NCBI GenBank assembly: GCA_949282195.1
Contig: CASDOW010000008.1
Span: 1 to 64,000 of the forward strand
Reading direction: 5' to 3'
DNA: 64,000 nt
Source of the DNA: an uncultured bacterium
GTDB lineage: Bacteria; Cyanobacteriota; Vampirovibrionia; Gastranaerophilales; Gastranaerophilaceae
Made by a program: the position numbers and the translations under genes
Notes under the pieces: generated by a model
Seen by the model: the letters and a program-made list of their open reading frames with translations, nothing else
Told to the model about the DNA's origin: nothing
The model's database searches: none
Shown: positions 1 through 7,438 of the stretch, piece after piece
How the letters are laid out: the number at the start of each line of letters is the position of its first letter
Position numbering within the stretch: position 1 is the first letter of the stretch

Positions 1-456
1 GCTATCACTATTTGGCCAATAACCTGCTTCACAATACTTACATTCTTTTCCGTTATCAGAATATTTTTCACTAGTACAAGCAACACATAGCCCTTCAACT
101 AATCTATATCCTTTTTGGCATTGAATACAAGCAGTACTTGTAAATTTAGCGCAATTGGGAAATTCGCTTGTAGGACATTCTTTACAAGAACAATTTGTAG
201 CGTCTTGACACTGACCGTCAGGACATGATTTAACACAACTTAAACATTCGCTTGATGAACATAAAATACAATCGGATGAATATTTAGAACTGCAATCGGT
301 TGTAATTGAAGGAGAATCAATATTTGTTCCTCCGCCGCCATTAAACCCGATGTTTGTTGCAAACTTTTTAGTAATCAACGGTGTAAAAGCAGCAGTTATA
401 CAGCTAATTACTATCAAACTTATTAAAAGCTCGACAAGCGAAAAACCATTTTTCAT
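1..456 (-). CDS. Partial cysteine-rich pseudopilin (type IV pilin-like N-terminus)
   Basis: The gene runs off the left edge; 152 codons are visible. The N-terminus is a prepilin leader and methylation motif, G-FSLVELL at residues 4-11 with the Glu at +5, followed by a hydrophobic helix to about residue 25. This marks a type II/IV pilin-like protein processed by PilD. The exported part is unusual. After a Gly-rich stretch (about residues 39-43) it becomes cysteine-rich, with repeating CxxC and Cx3-6C spacings (LCSSSECLSCVKSC, CIQCQKGY, CKYCEAGY) like furin/ephrin-receptor or EGF-like repeats. The ATG at 456 is the only sensible start. It is divergent from the XRE gene at 563. Pseudopilin is clear from the motif; the function of the Cys-rich domain is unknown. 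Confidence 0.8.
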   Translation of the reverse strand, partial: MKNGFSLVELLISLIVISCITAAFTPLITKKFATNIGFNGGGGTNIDSPSITTDCSSKYSSDCILCSSSECLSCVKSCPDGQCQDATNCSCKECPTSEFPNCAKFTSTACIQCQKGYRLVEGLCVACTSEKYSDNGKECKYCEAGYWPNSDS

Positions 457-562
457 GTTTTATATTCCCATTAAATAATTGCACATAAACTATACCATAT
501 ATGATAGTAACTTGTCTATATAGTTAGTTTTATTTTCATAATAAATAAGTGAAAATTATTTT

Positions 563-874
563 ATGGGTTATCAACAATTAATTACAAACGGTATAAAAAG
601 ATTAAGAATGACAAATAAGCTTACTCAGGAACAATTTGCCGAAAAAATCAGCATGAGCGTTCAAGGGTATAGAAATATAGAACATAACAGGTATTTGCCA
701 ACCGCAGAAACAATTGACAAAATCTGTGATGTTTTTAATATTTCTCCAATAAGACTGCTTTTGGCCGATCCTCAAGACAATTTGGTCGATATTAAAAATT
801 TAATTAATTGTAAACTTGATAATTGCACCCTTGATAAATTAATTCGAATTAATGCAATGATTGATTTATTGTAA
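563..874 (+). CDS. XRE-family helix-turn-helix regulator
   Basis: A 103-residue cytoplasmic DNA-binding protein. Residues about 9-65 form a classic Cro/C1-type HTH: GIKRLRMTNKLTQEQFAEKI, then the recognition helix region SVQGYRNIEHNRYLPTAET. A short C-terminal helix region (about 75-103) probably mediates dimerisation. It resembles the 107-residue regulator at 5035 in size and layout, including the trailing helix. It is divergently oriented from the pseudopilin gene, and the 106-bp gap between them is the likely shared control region. Target unknown. The HTH family call is firm; any role in controlling the pilin is inference from position only. Confidence 0.85.
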   Translation: MGYQQLITNGIKRLRMTNKLTQEQFAEKISMSVQGYRNIEHNRYLPTAETIDKICDVFNISPIRLLLADPQDNLVDIKNLINCKLDNCTLDKLIRINAMIDLL

Positions 875-890
875 TTGAGTTAAGCAAAAA

Positions 891-1421
891 TTATTTTCTA
901 AAAAACACTCTGTCTGATAAAATTGCATTTCTTTTTGCAAATTCATCAACTTGCATGTATGGTTCAATTAGCGACAATAGTTTTTTTCCTTGTCGTGCTG
1001 AAATTAGTTCATTATTTACATTTTTATCAAAAAATACAATAATTTGTTCTTTTAATTCATTTCCGATTTTATTTAACGTTTTTACAAGCCCTCCTGAACC
1101 GGCTTGTGTATCAATATTTGCTTTTAAAAATTTTTTAATTTGATATCTGCCTGATAATGTAGATAGTTGTGTTTGGTAAAATTTCTTATTAACAAGCGCA
1201 TAATCGCTTAGTCCGCCATCGAAAAATCTTTCAATATCGCCTGTAAGAACATTTGATTTTAATAATCTTGAAAGGCTGTTTTTTTTAGAAAAGTTTTTAT
1301 CGGCAAAATATGGGAGTGCGCCATAGGTTTGTTGAACAAGTTTTCTGCCTTTTGCCGTTAACTTTGCCATGCCAAAATTGGGCTGATTGTTTTTAAAATT
1401 TTTCACAGTATTAATTTGCAT
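891..1421 (-). CDS. Hypothetical protein with NFG-type leader
   Basis: A 176-residue protein I cannot assign to a family. It begins with an Asn-rich stretch and a PNFGMAKLT segment (about residues 14-22). Comparable short leaders (NFSFKRAFT, PSFSANALK, IRFKGDLL) occur in other proteins of this window. The rest is soluble-looking and mostly helical, without signal peptide or membrane segment. It lies 77 bp downstream of the AarF kinase gene on the same strand and converges on the XRE gene at 563, with only 16 bp between their ends. Possibly part of the same lineage-specific block. Confidence 0.6.
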   Translation of the reverse strand: MQINTVKNFKNNQPNFGMAKLTAKGRKLVQQTYGALPYFADKNFSKKNSLSRLLKSNVLTGDIERFFDGGLSDYALVNKKFYQTQLSTLSGRYQIKKFLKANIDTQAGSGGLVKTLNKIGNELKEQIIVFFDKNVNNELISARQGKKLLSLIEPYMQVDEFAKRNAILSDRVFFRK

Positions 1422-1498
1422 ACACCTAACCTCATGATTTAATAAGCATATCTATAAAAACTGTGATAAATTTTTTTTGCGGTATATAGCGTAAAATT

Positions 1499-3829
1499 TT
1501 ATAAACCAAATACGCCTAATATATCATCTGCTATTGAGTTTCCTTTTTTATATTGTTTTAGGAAATAAGTTAACGCTTGTTCGGAGTTTTCTTTTGGAAT
1601 GTTTACCCCTTTGGTTAGTTTTATTCTTTCACTTGGTGGAAGTTTAGCAAGATTTTTTCTTTGTTGTAATAAATTTACAATTGTTTCTCTGAATTTTAAA
1701 TTGCTAACATCTTTTGCAAGTTCGGCGCTTACTTGCGCTATTAATGCCGTAGCTTGCATTTTTGAATCCATTTTTGCACTTGTGTATTTTGATAGGAATT
1801 TTTTCATATAAGATTCATATAACTCAGATAGGGAATTTTGACCTGATTTTCTGGCTTTTAAAAGATTGCCTTGAGCGGAAGAAGGAATTATTCCCAGTTT
1901 TTGCATGATACCGTCCGTTAGGCTTAATAGAGAATCGTTTGTCATGATTGGCAGTTTTGATTCTTTATCAAAAAATATTCTGTTTAATTCTTTGCTTATT
2001 AATTCTTTTGCATTTTGCCTTGTCATACCTTTGGGCAGCATTGCCCCTTCCAACACAAAATCCGTAATATTATCTACGTCTGCATTTTTAATGTAATTAG
2101 TAAGATTTATAAATCTAAGAGCTTGTTCTTTGGTTTGTTCGATTGTATTACCTGTATCAATTAAAGTGAAACAGTTTTTACCTTCTTTTAATTTTTTAAC
2201 GTCAATAAATATATTTCCGGGGTGAATATCTCCATGGATTATTCTGCCGTTAACATCTGCACTTGAGAATTGTTCAGACAAAATATCCTGATATTGTTTT
2301 AGCATTTCCAATGTTTCTTTTTTTGTTAAGTCTTGAAAATCAATATCTATGCCGATTCTTTGTTTAAATTCTGCTGTTGCTAAATCTAATTCTTTTTTGT
2401 ATTCTTGGTATTTTTTTGAATTTGTACCGTATATTTCAGCGCTTTTTTCCACATCTCTTTTTAAGATTAAAAATCTGCTGCCGAATTCATTGAAGTCTGC
2501 AAGACTTATGCCGTCTGCTCGCTCCATTACATATATATTGTTTTTAACTTCAATCGGTTTTACAACATTTGCTGTTTTTGTGCTTTTTGCAAGTTTTTTA
2601 GCTGCTTCCATTTCATTTGATAAATCAACTTCAGCTTCAACTCCTCTTGCAATATTTTCAACATTTTTAATTAAAAATTCTTTTTCATTTTGGGATTTTG
2701 TTGAAGAATTAATCATTGCAATAAAGGCTTCTTTGTCTTTTAGGATTTTTTCTTTATTAATTCCTTTATGAATTAGCTTGATACATACATCGTTGCCTTT
2801 TTCGTCTTGCGCGACGAAGGTTTGTGCTACTGTACCTACTCCGACACATGCTTTCAGTTTGTATTTATTTGCTCCAAAAGTTTCTTCAACTGCTTTTTGA
2901 GCTTCCTCTAAAGTCCAGGTTTGAGGACAATTTTCTTTTAAAGCTTTAGTTAATCTGGTTCCATCATTTTTAATTTGTTTAAATTTAAGAGCAAAAATAT
3001 TTTCTTCGCTTAAAAGCCTGATTTTTTCGGTTTCGTCTATATCCAAGTTCATTATGGCGGCAATTTTTTCATTATCAAAAAGAATATTTTCCAAGTTATC
3101 ATAAACGCTGTTGAAGCTTGTAGTTTGGGTTAATTTTGCATTTTCTAATGCTTTAACAACATTTTGCGCATTTTTTTCATATACACTCATGAATTGCCCT
3201 TTTTTGATTAAAGGAATTGCAATAGCTAATGCGCCGAGTGCATTTATTATCTTTGATGTTGAAATATTTTCTATATATGATTTTATCGATTTATTGCCCT
3301 TATCTTCTCTTGAAGCTATAAAGTATTTTGAAAGAGAATTGACAATCGCATAAATTGGTGCGCCAATTGGTCCTAATAAGCTAACTATCGGCAGTGTTAA
3401 TCCATTAATTGCTCCTGTTAAACCGTTTCTAAAATTGGCATTTTTCTTTTCTTTTTTGGTTGTTTTTTTGATTTCTTTGATTTCCTTTTTTGACATTGTT
3501 TCTTTGTCAAATTCGGGTTTATATTGTTTTGTTTTAATTCTGTTGATTTTTAAAACGTTTTCTTTAATAATTTGACCCACATACATTGCAGGTAGTGCTG
3601 CAATAATATTTATAGTTTTTTTATCTGTTGCGATATTTAATATTTTTTCTTTATCTGTTTTTGTTATAACGTTTTTTATTATACTTGGAATGTTTGAATT
3701 TTTAATTCCGTTTAAAAAGATGTTAATACCTGCTAAAGTTTTTTCCTTATTAATTAAAAGTACGGACTTAGCTTTGATAAGATTTTTATAGGCAGTAAAA
3801 AATGCCAATGCTGCTCCGCCAATAGACAA
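1499..3829 (-). CDS. UbiB/AarF/ABC1-family atypical kinase (possibly frameshifted 5' part)
   Basis: A 776-residue protein in the ABC1/UbiB kinase-like family. The kinase core has GVGTVAQ at about residues 330-336 (Gly-rich/KxGQ-like loop), an invariant-type Lys in VCIKL (about 351), the catalytic loop HGDIHPGN (about 535) and a metal-binding Asp in LIDTGNT. The first ~210 residues carry hydrophobic stretches (GGAALAFFTAYK; LTLPIVSLLGPIGAPIYAIV; ALGALAIAIPLI), so it is membrane-attached. UbiB proteins support quinone/lipid homeostasis in membranes; the substrate here is unknown. The listed start is TTG at 3829, preceded by AGGAG at a 5-base spacing. The frame stays open upstream for 31 codons to 3922, where it meets the ORF at 4176 through a -1 slippery heptamer, so the true product may be longer. 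Confidence 0.85.
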   Translation of the reverse strand: MSIGGAALAFFTAYKNLIKAKSVLLINKEKTLAGINIFLNGIKNSNIPSIIKNVITKTDKEKILNIATDKKTINIIAALPAMYVGQIIKENVLKINRIKTKQYKPEFDKETMSKKEIKEIKKTTKKEKKNANFRNGLTGAINGLTLPIVSLLGPIGAPIYAIVNSLSKYFIASREDKGNKSIKSYIENISTSKIINALGALAIAIPLIKKGQFMSVYEKNAQNVVKALENAKLTQTTSFNSVYDNLENILFDNEKIAAIMNLDIDETEKIRLLSEENIFALKFKQIKNDGTRLTKALKENCPQTWTLEEAQKAVEETFGANKYKLKACVGVGTVAQTFVAQDEKGNDVCIKLIHKGINKEKILKDKEAFIAMINSSTKSQNEKEFLIKNVENIARGVEAEVDLSNEMEAAKKLAKSTKTANVVKPIEVKNNIYVMERADGISLADFNEFGSRFLILKRDVEKSAEIYGTNSKKYQEYKKELDLATAEFKQRIGIDIDFQDLTKKETLEMLKQYQDILSEQFSSADVNGRIIHGDIHPGNIFIDVKKLKEGKNCFTLIDTGNTIEQTKEQALRFINLTNYIKNADVDNITDFVLEGAMLPKGMTRQNAKELISKELNRIFFDKESKLPIMTNDSLLSLTDGIMQKLGIIPSSAQGNLLKARKSGQNSLSELYESYMKKFLSKYTSAKMDSKMQATALIAQVSAELAKDVSNLKFRETIVNLLQQRKNLAKLPPSERIKLTKGVNIPKENSEQALTYFLKQYKKGNSIADDILGVFGL

Positions 3830-3879
3830 TAAATCTCCTACTGTTTGAGCTGTATTTTCTTGCGAGCGTCTGTAATTTT

Positions 3880-4176
3880 TTATTTCTTTTTCAACTTCTT
3901 GGACTGTTTTTGTGCCTTTTTTGTTTCATTTATCGATTGTTCGATTTTTTTTGAGCTAAAACCTATATTTGTTGCACTTTTGATTTTGTCTGCTATTTTT
4001 TCAATTAGTCCGTTTTGCTTTTTTGCCTGCTCGAATTTTTCATTTAATTCAAAAGAGTCTATTTCTTTTGGAATTGAAACACTTTGTTGAGACAATGTAT
4101 TTTTAGGTGTTTGATTTAATAAGGTTTTATTTTTTGCCAAATTAAGGTATTCATTAAATGACGGAATATTGTTCAT
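3880..4176 (-). CDS. Short upstream ORF, probably the N-terminal part of the AarF kinase protein
   Basis: A 98-codon ORF starting at ATG 4176 behind AAAAGAGA, ending in a Lys-rich tail (KKLKKK) at 3880. It looks soluble and helical, with no family match by eye. At 3922-3916 the message reads A_AAA_AAG in this ORF's own frame. A -1 slip there enters the frame of the kinase gene and continues through coding-like sequence (VQEVEKEIKNYRR, then QENTAQTVGDLL) into the kinase's first hydrophobic segment. Either this is the N-terminus of one split or recoded gene, or it is a small separate protein translationally linked to the kinase. The continuous coding character after the slip favours the first. 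Confidence 0.55.
   Translation of the reverse strand: MNNIPSFNEYLNLAKNKTLLNQTPKNTLSQQSVSIPKEIDSFELNEKFEQAKKQNGLIEKIADKIKSATNIGFSSKKIEQSINETKKAQKQSKKLKKK
3916..3922 (-). other. A_AAA_AAG -1 frameshift heptamer
   Basis: The minus strand has ACA AAA AAG GCA in the frame of the 98-codon ORF, which contains the heptamer A AAA AAG in exact register. This is the same heptamer used for -1 frameshifting in Escherichia coli dnaX. Slipping back one base reads GGC ACA AAA ACA and enters the kinase frame, which has no stop from here to 1499. I see no strong hairpin just downstream and no good Shine-Dalgarno stimulator upstream, so an ordinary one-base indel in the A6 run is equally possible. Confidence 0.5.
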
Positions 4177-4259
4177 ATTATCTCTTTTTAAGTTTTTATA
4201 TCCGGTATTGTTGTAGCAGCGTTATAATATTAATAAAAAAACTAAAAAAATTTTTTTGC

Positions 4260-4296
4260 TAAATTAAAGGCTGTCTATTTGACAGCCTTTAATTTA
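4260..4296 (-). terminator. Rho-independent terminator
   Basis: A perfect 16-bp inverted repeat (4260-4275 with 4281-4296, loop TATTT) overlaps the stop codon of the gene at 4294-4848. On the minus strand it is followed by an A/T run (GCAAAAAAATTTTTTT). It separates this gene from the ORF starting at 4176. Confidence 0.75.
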
Positions 4297-4848
4297 GTTA
4301 TATTTTTGTTCAATCGATTGCTTATTTTTAGAATGTTTTATTGCGTTTGTCACTCCTTGAGCTATTGTTCCTAACGCGAGTGCGCCAAATATAATAAGTC
4401 CGCCTTTTTGTGATTTATTTAAATTTTTAAATTCGTCTATAAAATCACCAACTTTTTCTTTTAATATTTTATTGTAAACAGATTCTGTGCTATCCCAAAC
4501 CTTACCCATGCCTTCTGATAACTTAATTAATCCTTTCGTAACTATATCTTTTTTCTTTTGCGGTAAAATTGGCTTAATTTGTTCATTTATTAATTTAATG
4601 GTTGTATTATCCGATATTATCTGTGTTCCACTAAGATTAACTTTTTTGGGTGTTGTACGTGAAAGAATGTCTGCAAATTTGTCTTGTTCGGCTGTAGCCA
4701 ACGCTTTTCCGATTAACATTGTACCGCCTGCAAAAGTTCCAAGGGTTCCGGCCTGCTTTAGGGCGAAACTTGCGTTATTTTTAACGCTTTCTTGCAGTTT
4801 AGCTGTTTTTCTTTGTCCTGTTGTTAATGCTGCTACTGATGTGTCCAT
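4294..4848 (-). CDS. Hypothetical membrane-anchored protein
   Basis: 184 residues. I take ATG 4848 as the start because AAGGAG lies 6 bases upstream (4855-4860); a longer in-frame reading from 4947 has no such site. It has a Gly/Ala-rich hydrophobic stretch near residues 30-50 (LGTFAGGTMLIGKALATA) and a clear transmembrane segment near the C-terminus (GGLIIFGALALGTIAQGV), then a basic tail. No recognised family. It belongs to the same run of lineage-specific membrane-associated proteins as the AarF kinase downstream. Confidence 0.65.
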   Translation of the reverse strand: MDTSVAALTTGQRKTAKLQESVKNNASFALKQAGTLGTFAGGTMLIGKALATAEQDKFADILSRTTPKKVNLSGTQIISDNTTIKLINEQIKPILPQKKKDIVTKGLIKLSEGMGKVWDSTESVYNKILKEKVGDFIDEFKNLNKSQKGGLIIFGALALGTIAQGVTNAIKHSKNKQSIEQKYN

Positions 4849-5034
4849 TTTTTTCTCCTTTATGTTTCTGACATATTTAATAAGTAAATTGTAGAATTTA
4901 AATTGCTCGAAATTTACAATTAAAAATACTAAATATCTACAATACACTATTAACGATACATTTCAGGTTTACAAAACTTCATATATAATACTTTTAAATG
5001 CTAAAGTATTAATTAAAAGAAGTATTAATTGTAA

Positions 5035-5358
5035 ATGAATATAAAAAAAGAACTCGGAAATAAAATAAAACACTTGCGCATAATGAATGGCTATACTCAA
5101 GATAAATTGTCAGAGTTGTTAAATATTTCTCAGCGTGCATTAAGCAGTATTGAGCTGGGAAAAAATTTTATTACGTCTGATACCTTGGAAAAAATTCTTG
5201 AAGTTTTTAATATCGAGCTTGAGGAGCTATTTGCAACAAATTCCCATAAGGAGCCTGATGAATTAGTTAAACTGATAAATAAAAATATTTTAAAATTGAA
5301 TAACGATTCATATAAATTAGAAATAATATATAATTTGACAAAAAGTTTAATAAGATAA
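5035..5358 (+). CDS. XRE-family helix-turn-helix regulator
   Basis: A 107-residue cytoplasmic regulator with an N-terminal Cro/C1-type HTH at residues about 6-62 (KIKHLRIMNGYTQDKLSELL, recognition region SQRALSSIELGKNF), followed by a short acidic/helical tail. It parallels the regulator at 563 in length and layout. It is divergent from the gene at 4848, with a 186-bp intergenic region that includes AT-rich promoter-like sequence. It is followed at once by a bidirectional terminator shared with tRNA-Ser. The HTH family is clear; targets are unknown. Confidence 0.85.
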   Translation: MNIKKELGNKIKHLRIMNGYTQDKLSELLNISQRALSSIELGKNFITSDTLEKILEVFNIELEELFATNSHKEPDELVKLINKNILKLNNDSYKLEIIYNLTKSLIR

Positions 5359-5359
5359 A

Positions 5360-5384
5360 AAAAGAGCCTTTAAAAGGCTCTTTT
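5360..5384. terminator. Bidirectional terminator between XRE gene and tRNA-Ser
   Basis: An 11-bp perfect stem (5360-5370 with 5374-5384, loop TAA) built on AAGAGCCTT/AAGGCTCTT, with T-runs on both sides. It can end the XRE transcript on the plus strand and the tRNA-Ser transcript on the minus strand. Confidence 0.85.
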
Positions 5385-5388
5385 AAAA

Positions 5389-5478
5389 TGGAGGAGGATC
5401 TGGGATTCGAACCCAGGGGACACTCGCATGCCCGACGGTTTTCAAGACCGCTCCGATCAACCACTCCGGCAATCCTCC
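5389..5478 (-). tRNA. tRNA-Ser (anticodon UGA)
   Basis: On the minus strand a 7-bp acceptor stem (GGAGGAT/ATCCTCC) encloses a D-arm, an anticodon stem-loop with CTTGAAA (anticodon TGA), a long variable arm typical of class II serine tRNAs and a TTCGAATCC T-loop. The 3' CCA appears to be encoded (5391-5389), after a T at the discriminator position. Length 90 nt with CCA. Confidence 0.95.
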
Positions 5479-5536
5479 GAAAAGTACTTTATTATAATAT
5501 CAGAAAAAAATATTATGTAAAGAACTTTTTTAAAAA

Positions 5537-5986
5537 TTATTTAGCAGAAGGCGAATTTAGTGCTTTAACAACCTTGTCTGTTATATCTACTCCGCCAAAG
5601 AATATTACGGATTTTTCAACTACTGTATCGATTTTATTTGAAATTGCGACTTGTTTTATTGCATTTTTTATTGCAGTATCAATTTCAGCCTCTTTTTTTT
5701 CTTTTAGTCTTAAATAAGCATCTTGTTTTTTAGACAATTCTCTTGCTGTTGATTCTTCAAAATTTTTGCGCTCAAGCGGGGTTGAAAGTTTTTTGTATTC
5801 TCTTTCTTTGTCTAAGCTATAGCGTTGAATTTCTGCGTATTTGTCAGAGATTTCATCACTTACTGTTTTAACTTTTGAATAGTTATCGACAACTTTATCA
5901 AAATCTACAACTCCAATAACTTCTGCATTAGCTGAAGCGATGGCAAAAGAAAGTAGTGCAATTGATAGTGTTAAAAATCTTTTCAT
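5537..5986 (-). CDS. OmpH/Skp-family periplasmic chaperone
   Basis: 149 residues with a signal peptide (MKRF then a hydrophobic core, SANA cleavage around residues 18-21). The mature part starts IGVVDFDKVV, as in Skp/OmpH proteins, and continues as a long charged coiled-coil (KEREYKKLSTPLERKNFEE...LRLKEKKEAEID), ending in a short beta region (VDITDKVVKAL). Skp-type proteins chaperone outer-membrane proteins in the periplasm, so this supports a two-membrane envelope. An AGGAGG ribosome site precedes the ATG at 5986. Length fits the family. It is divergent from the PlsC pair. Confidence 0.85.
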   Translation of the reverse strand: MKRFLTLSIALLSFAIASANAEVIGVVDFDKVVDNYSKVKTVSDEISDKYAEIQRYSLDKEREYKKLSTPLERKNFEESTARELSKKQDAYLRLKEKKEAEIDTAIKNAIKQVAISNKIDTVVEKSVIFFGGVDITDKVVKALNSPSAK

Positions 5987-6073
5987 ATTTCCTCCTATAT
6001 TTTAAAAAAATTATATCATATTTTTATTTTATTTAGTATAATTCTATCATAAGACTTTTTAGGAATACACAAA

Positions 6074-6706
6074 ATGAGTCGAAATTATCAAAAGAGAAGT
6101 GCTAAAGAGTATAATGTTTTTAGGGGAATTTTTCAATGGATTACATGCACGCTTGTGTATGGTACATATTATAAACTTGTATTTAATTTGAAAATTGAAG
6201 GCAGGGAAAATGTTCCAAAAAAAGGCTTTTTTATTGTGGCTTCTAATCATGTCAGCGCAATTGATCCTTTTTTGGTTATCCATGCTATTCAACGACATAC
6301 TGCATATATGGCAAAAGTTGAATTGTTTGAAAATAAGGTTGCAAGGTTTTTCTTGAATGTTCTTGGGGCATTTGCAGTTGATAGGGCAAAACTTTCAGTA
6401 TCTACAATTAAAACAGTAATAAGTTTGAAACAAACAAATTGGGTTTTGGGAATTTTTCCTCAAGGCACCCGTGATAAAGAAGGTAGCTTAGATAATATCA
6501 ATAAAGGTTTTGCAAGTTTTGCAAAAACACTAAAATGTGATATTTTGCCTGTCGCAATTACCGGTATGACAAAAGACCAAAGAAAGGCCTTTAGAGGCAA
6601 AATGAAGATAAAAATAGGTAAGCCTATTCCATATAATGATAACATTGAAGAAATGATGGCTCTCTGGAGCAAAACGGTAGCAGAATTATCCGAAGGAAAA
6701 AGATAA
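6074..6706 (+). CDS. 1-acyl-sn-glycerol-3-phosphate acyltransferase (PlsC-like)
   Basis: 210 residues in the LPLAT/PlsC family. Motif I is NHVSAIDPF (HX4D, about residues 58-63) and motif III is FPQGTRDKEG (about 134-143), with Gln in place of the usual Glu of EGTR; later PVAITG matches motif IV. It should transfer an acyl chain to lysophosphatidic acid at the inner membrane in phospholipid synthesis. A -10-like TATAAT lies near 6037 and GGAA precedes the ATG. It is immediately followed, with no gap, by a second family member, so the two form an operon. Confidence 0.85.
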   Translation: MSRNYQKRSAKEYNVFRGIFQWITCTLVYGTYYKLVFNLKIEGRENVPKKGFFIVASNHVSAIDPFLVIHAIQRHTAYMAKVELFENKVARFFLNVLGAFAVDRAKLSVSTIKTVISLKQTNWVLGIFPQGTRDKEGSLDNINKGFASFAKTLKCDILPVAITGMTKDQRKAFRGKMKIKIGKPIPYNDNIEEMMALWSKTVAELSEGKR

Positions 6707-7375
6707 ATGAATATTAAAGACGTAAATTTTGCACAAAAAAAAGCAAAAGATCTTAATATCCTGACAAGATTGTATCAATATTATGCTTTGTACATCTTGT
6801 TTTTACCTATATTTGGCGGTTTGTTCTATAATTTTAAGATTAAACGTAATAATAATTTAGAAAATAAACCTTATATTTTTGCAGCAAATCATATTTCATA
6901 TATTGACGTTTTTATCGTAAATTATGTTGCAAATAGGCCTTTAGCATATATCGCAAAACAAGAGTTGTTTAAAACAGATACTTGGGCGCAAAGGTGGGTT
7001 ACAAGAAATATCTTGCGTCTTGGAGGTTTTGCCGTTAATCGCGAAAAAGTCGGGCTTTCGACAATAAAATCCGTTAAAGAAGTTTTTAAGGCAAATTATA
7101 ATCTTTGTATTTTCCCTCAAGGCGGAATTAGAAAAAATAAAATAGTTGAAAACATAAACGGTGGTTTTATTTATTTTGCAAAAACAAATAAAATTGATAT
7201 TGTTCCGGTTGCAATTGAGGGGCTGGAAACATATAATTGGAAACCTTTCAGAAAACAAACGGTTAATGTTAAAACAGGCAGCCCGATTTCATATGAATTA
7301 GATGAGAAAGAAATTGTTTCCCAATGGTGCAAACAAATATCTGAAATGACGGGTTATGAAAATAAAAATATTTAA
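6707..7375 (+). CDS. Second PlsC-like acyltransferase
   Basis: 222 residues, starting on the base after the stop of the previous acyltransferase. It carries NHISYIDVF (HX4D) and FPQGGIRKNK, a variant of the FPEGTRS substrate motif, plus PVAIEG as motif IV. A hydrophobic segment lies near residues 25-40 (YYALYILFLPIFGGLFY). Two adjacent, diverged LPLAT proteins suggest different acyl acceptors or positions (for example lysophosphatidate versus another lyso- or amino-lipid). Which step each performs cannot be read from the sequence. Confidence 0.82.
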   Translation: MNIKDVNFAQKKAKDLNILTRLYQYYALYILFLPIFGGLFYNFKIKRNNNLENKPYIFAANHISYIDVFIVNYVANRPLAYIAKQELFKTDTWAQRWVTRNILRLGGFAVNREKVGLSTIKSVKEVFKANYNLCIFPQGGIRKNKIVENINGGFIYFAKTNKIDIVPVAIEGLETYNWKPFRKQTVNVKTGSPISYELDEKEIVSQWCKQISEMTGYENKNI

Positions 7376-7438
7376 TTTCATGTCAAAAAAAAATATTCAG
7401 CGGTTTTATAAAGTCGACAGTATAAAACGGATATTATT

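Noticed and set aside
955-4090. Several plus-strand ORFs of 60-140 codons (for example 2349-2771)
   Set aside because: They are antisense shadows of the AarF kinase and neighbouring minus-strand genes, hydrophobic and with no ribosome sites.
1499-4176. Treating the kinase gene as a plain pseudogene
   Set aside because: Kinase motifs are all intact, the TTG start at 3829 has a good ribosome site, and the frame change sits exactly on a slippery heptamer.
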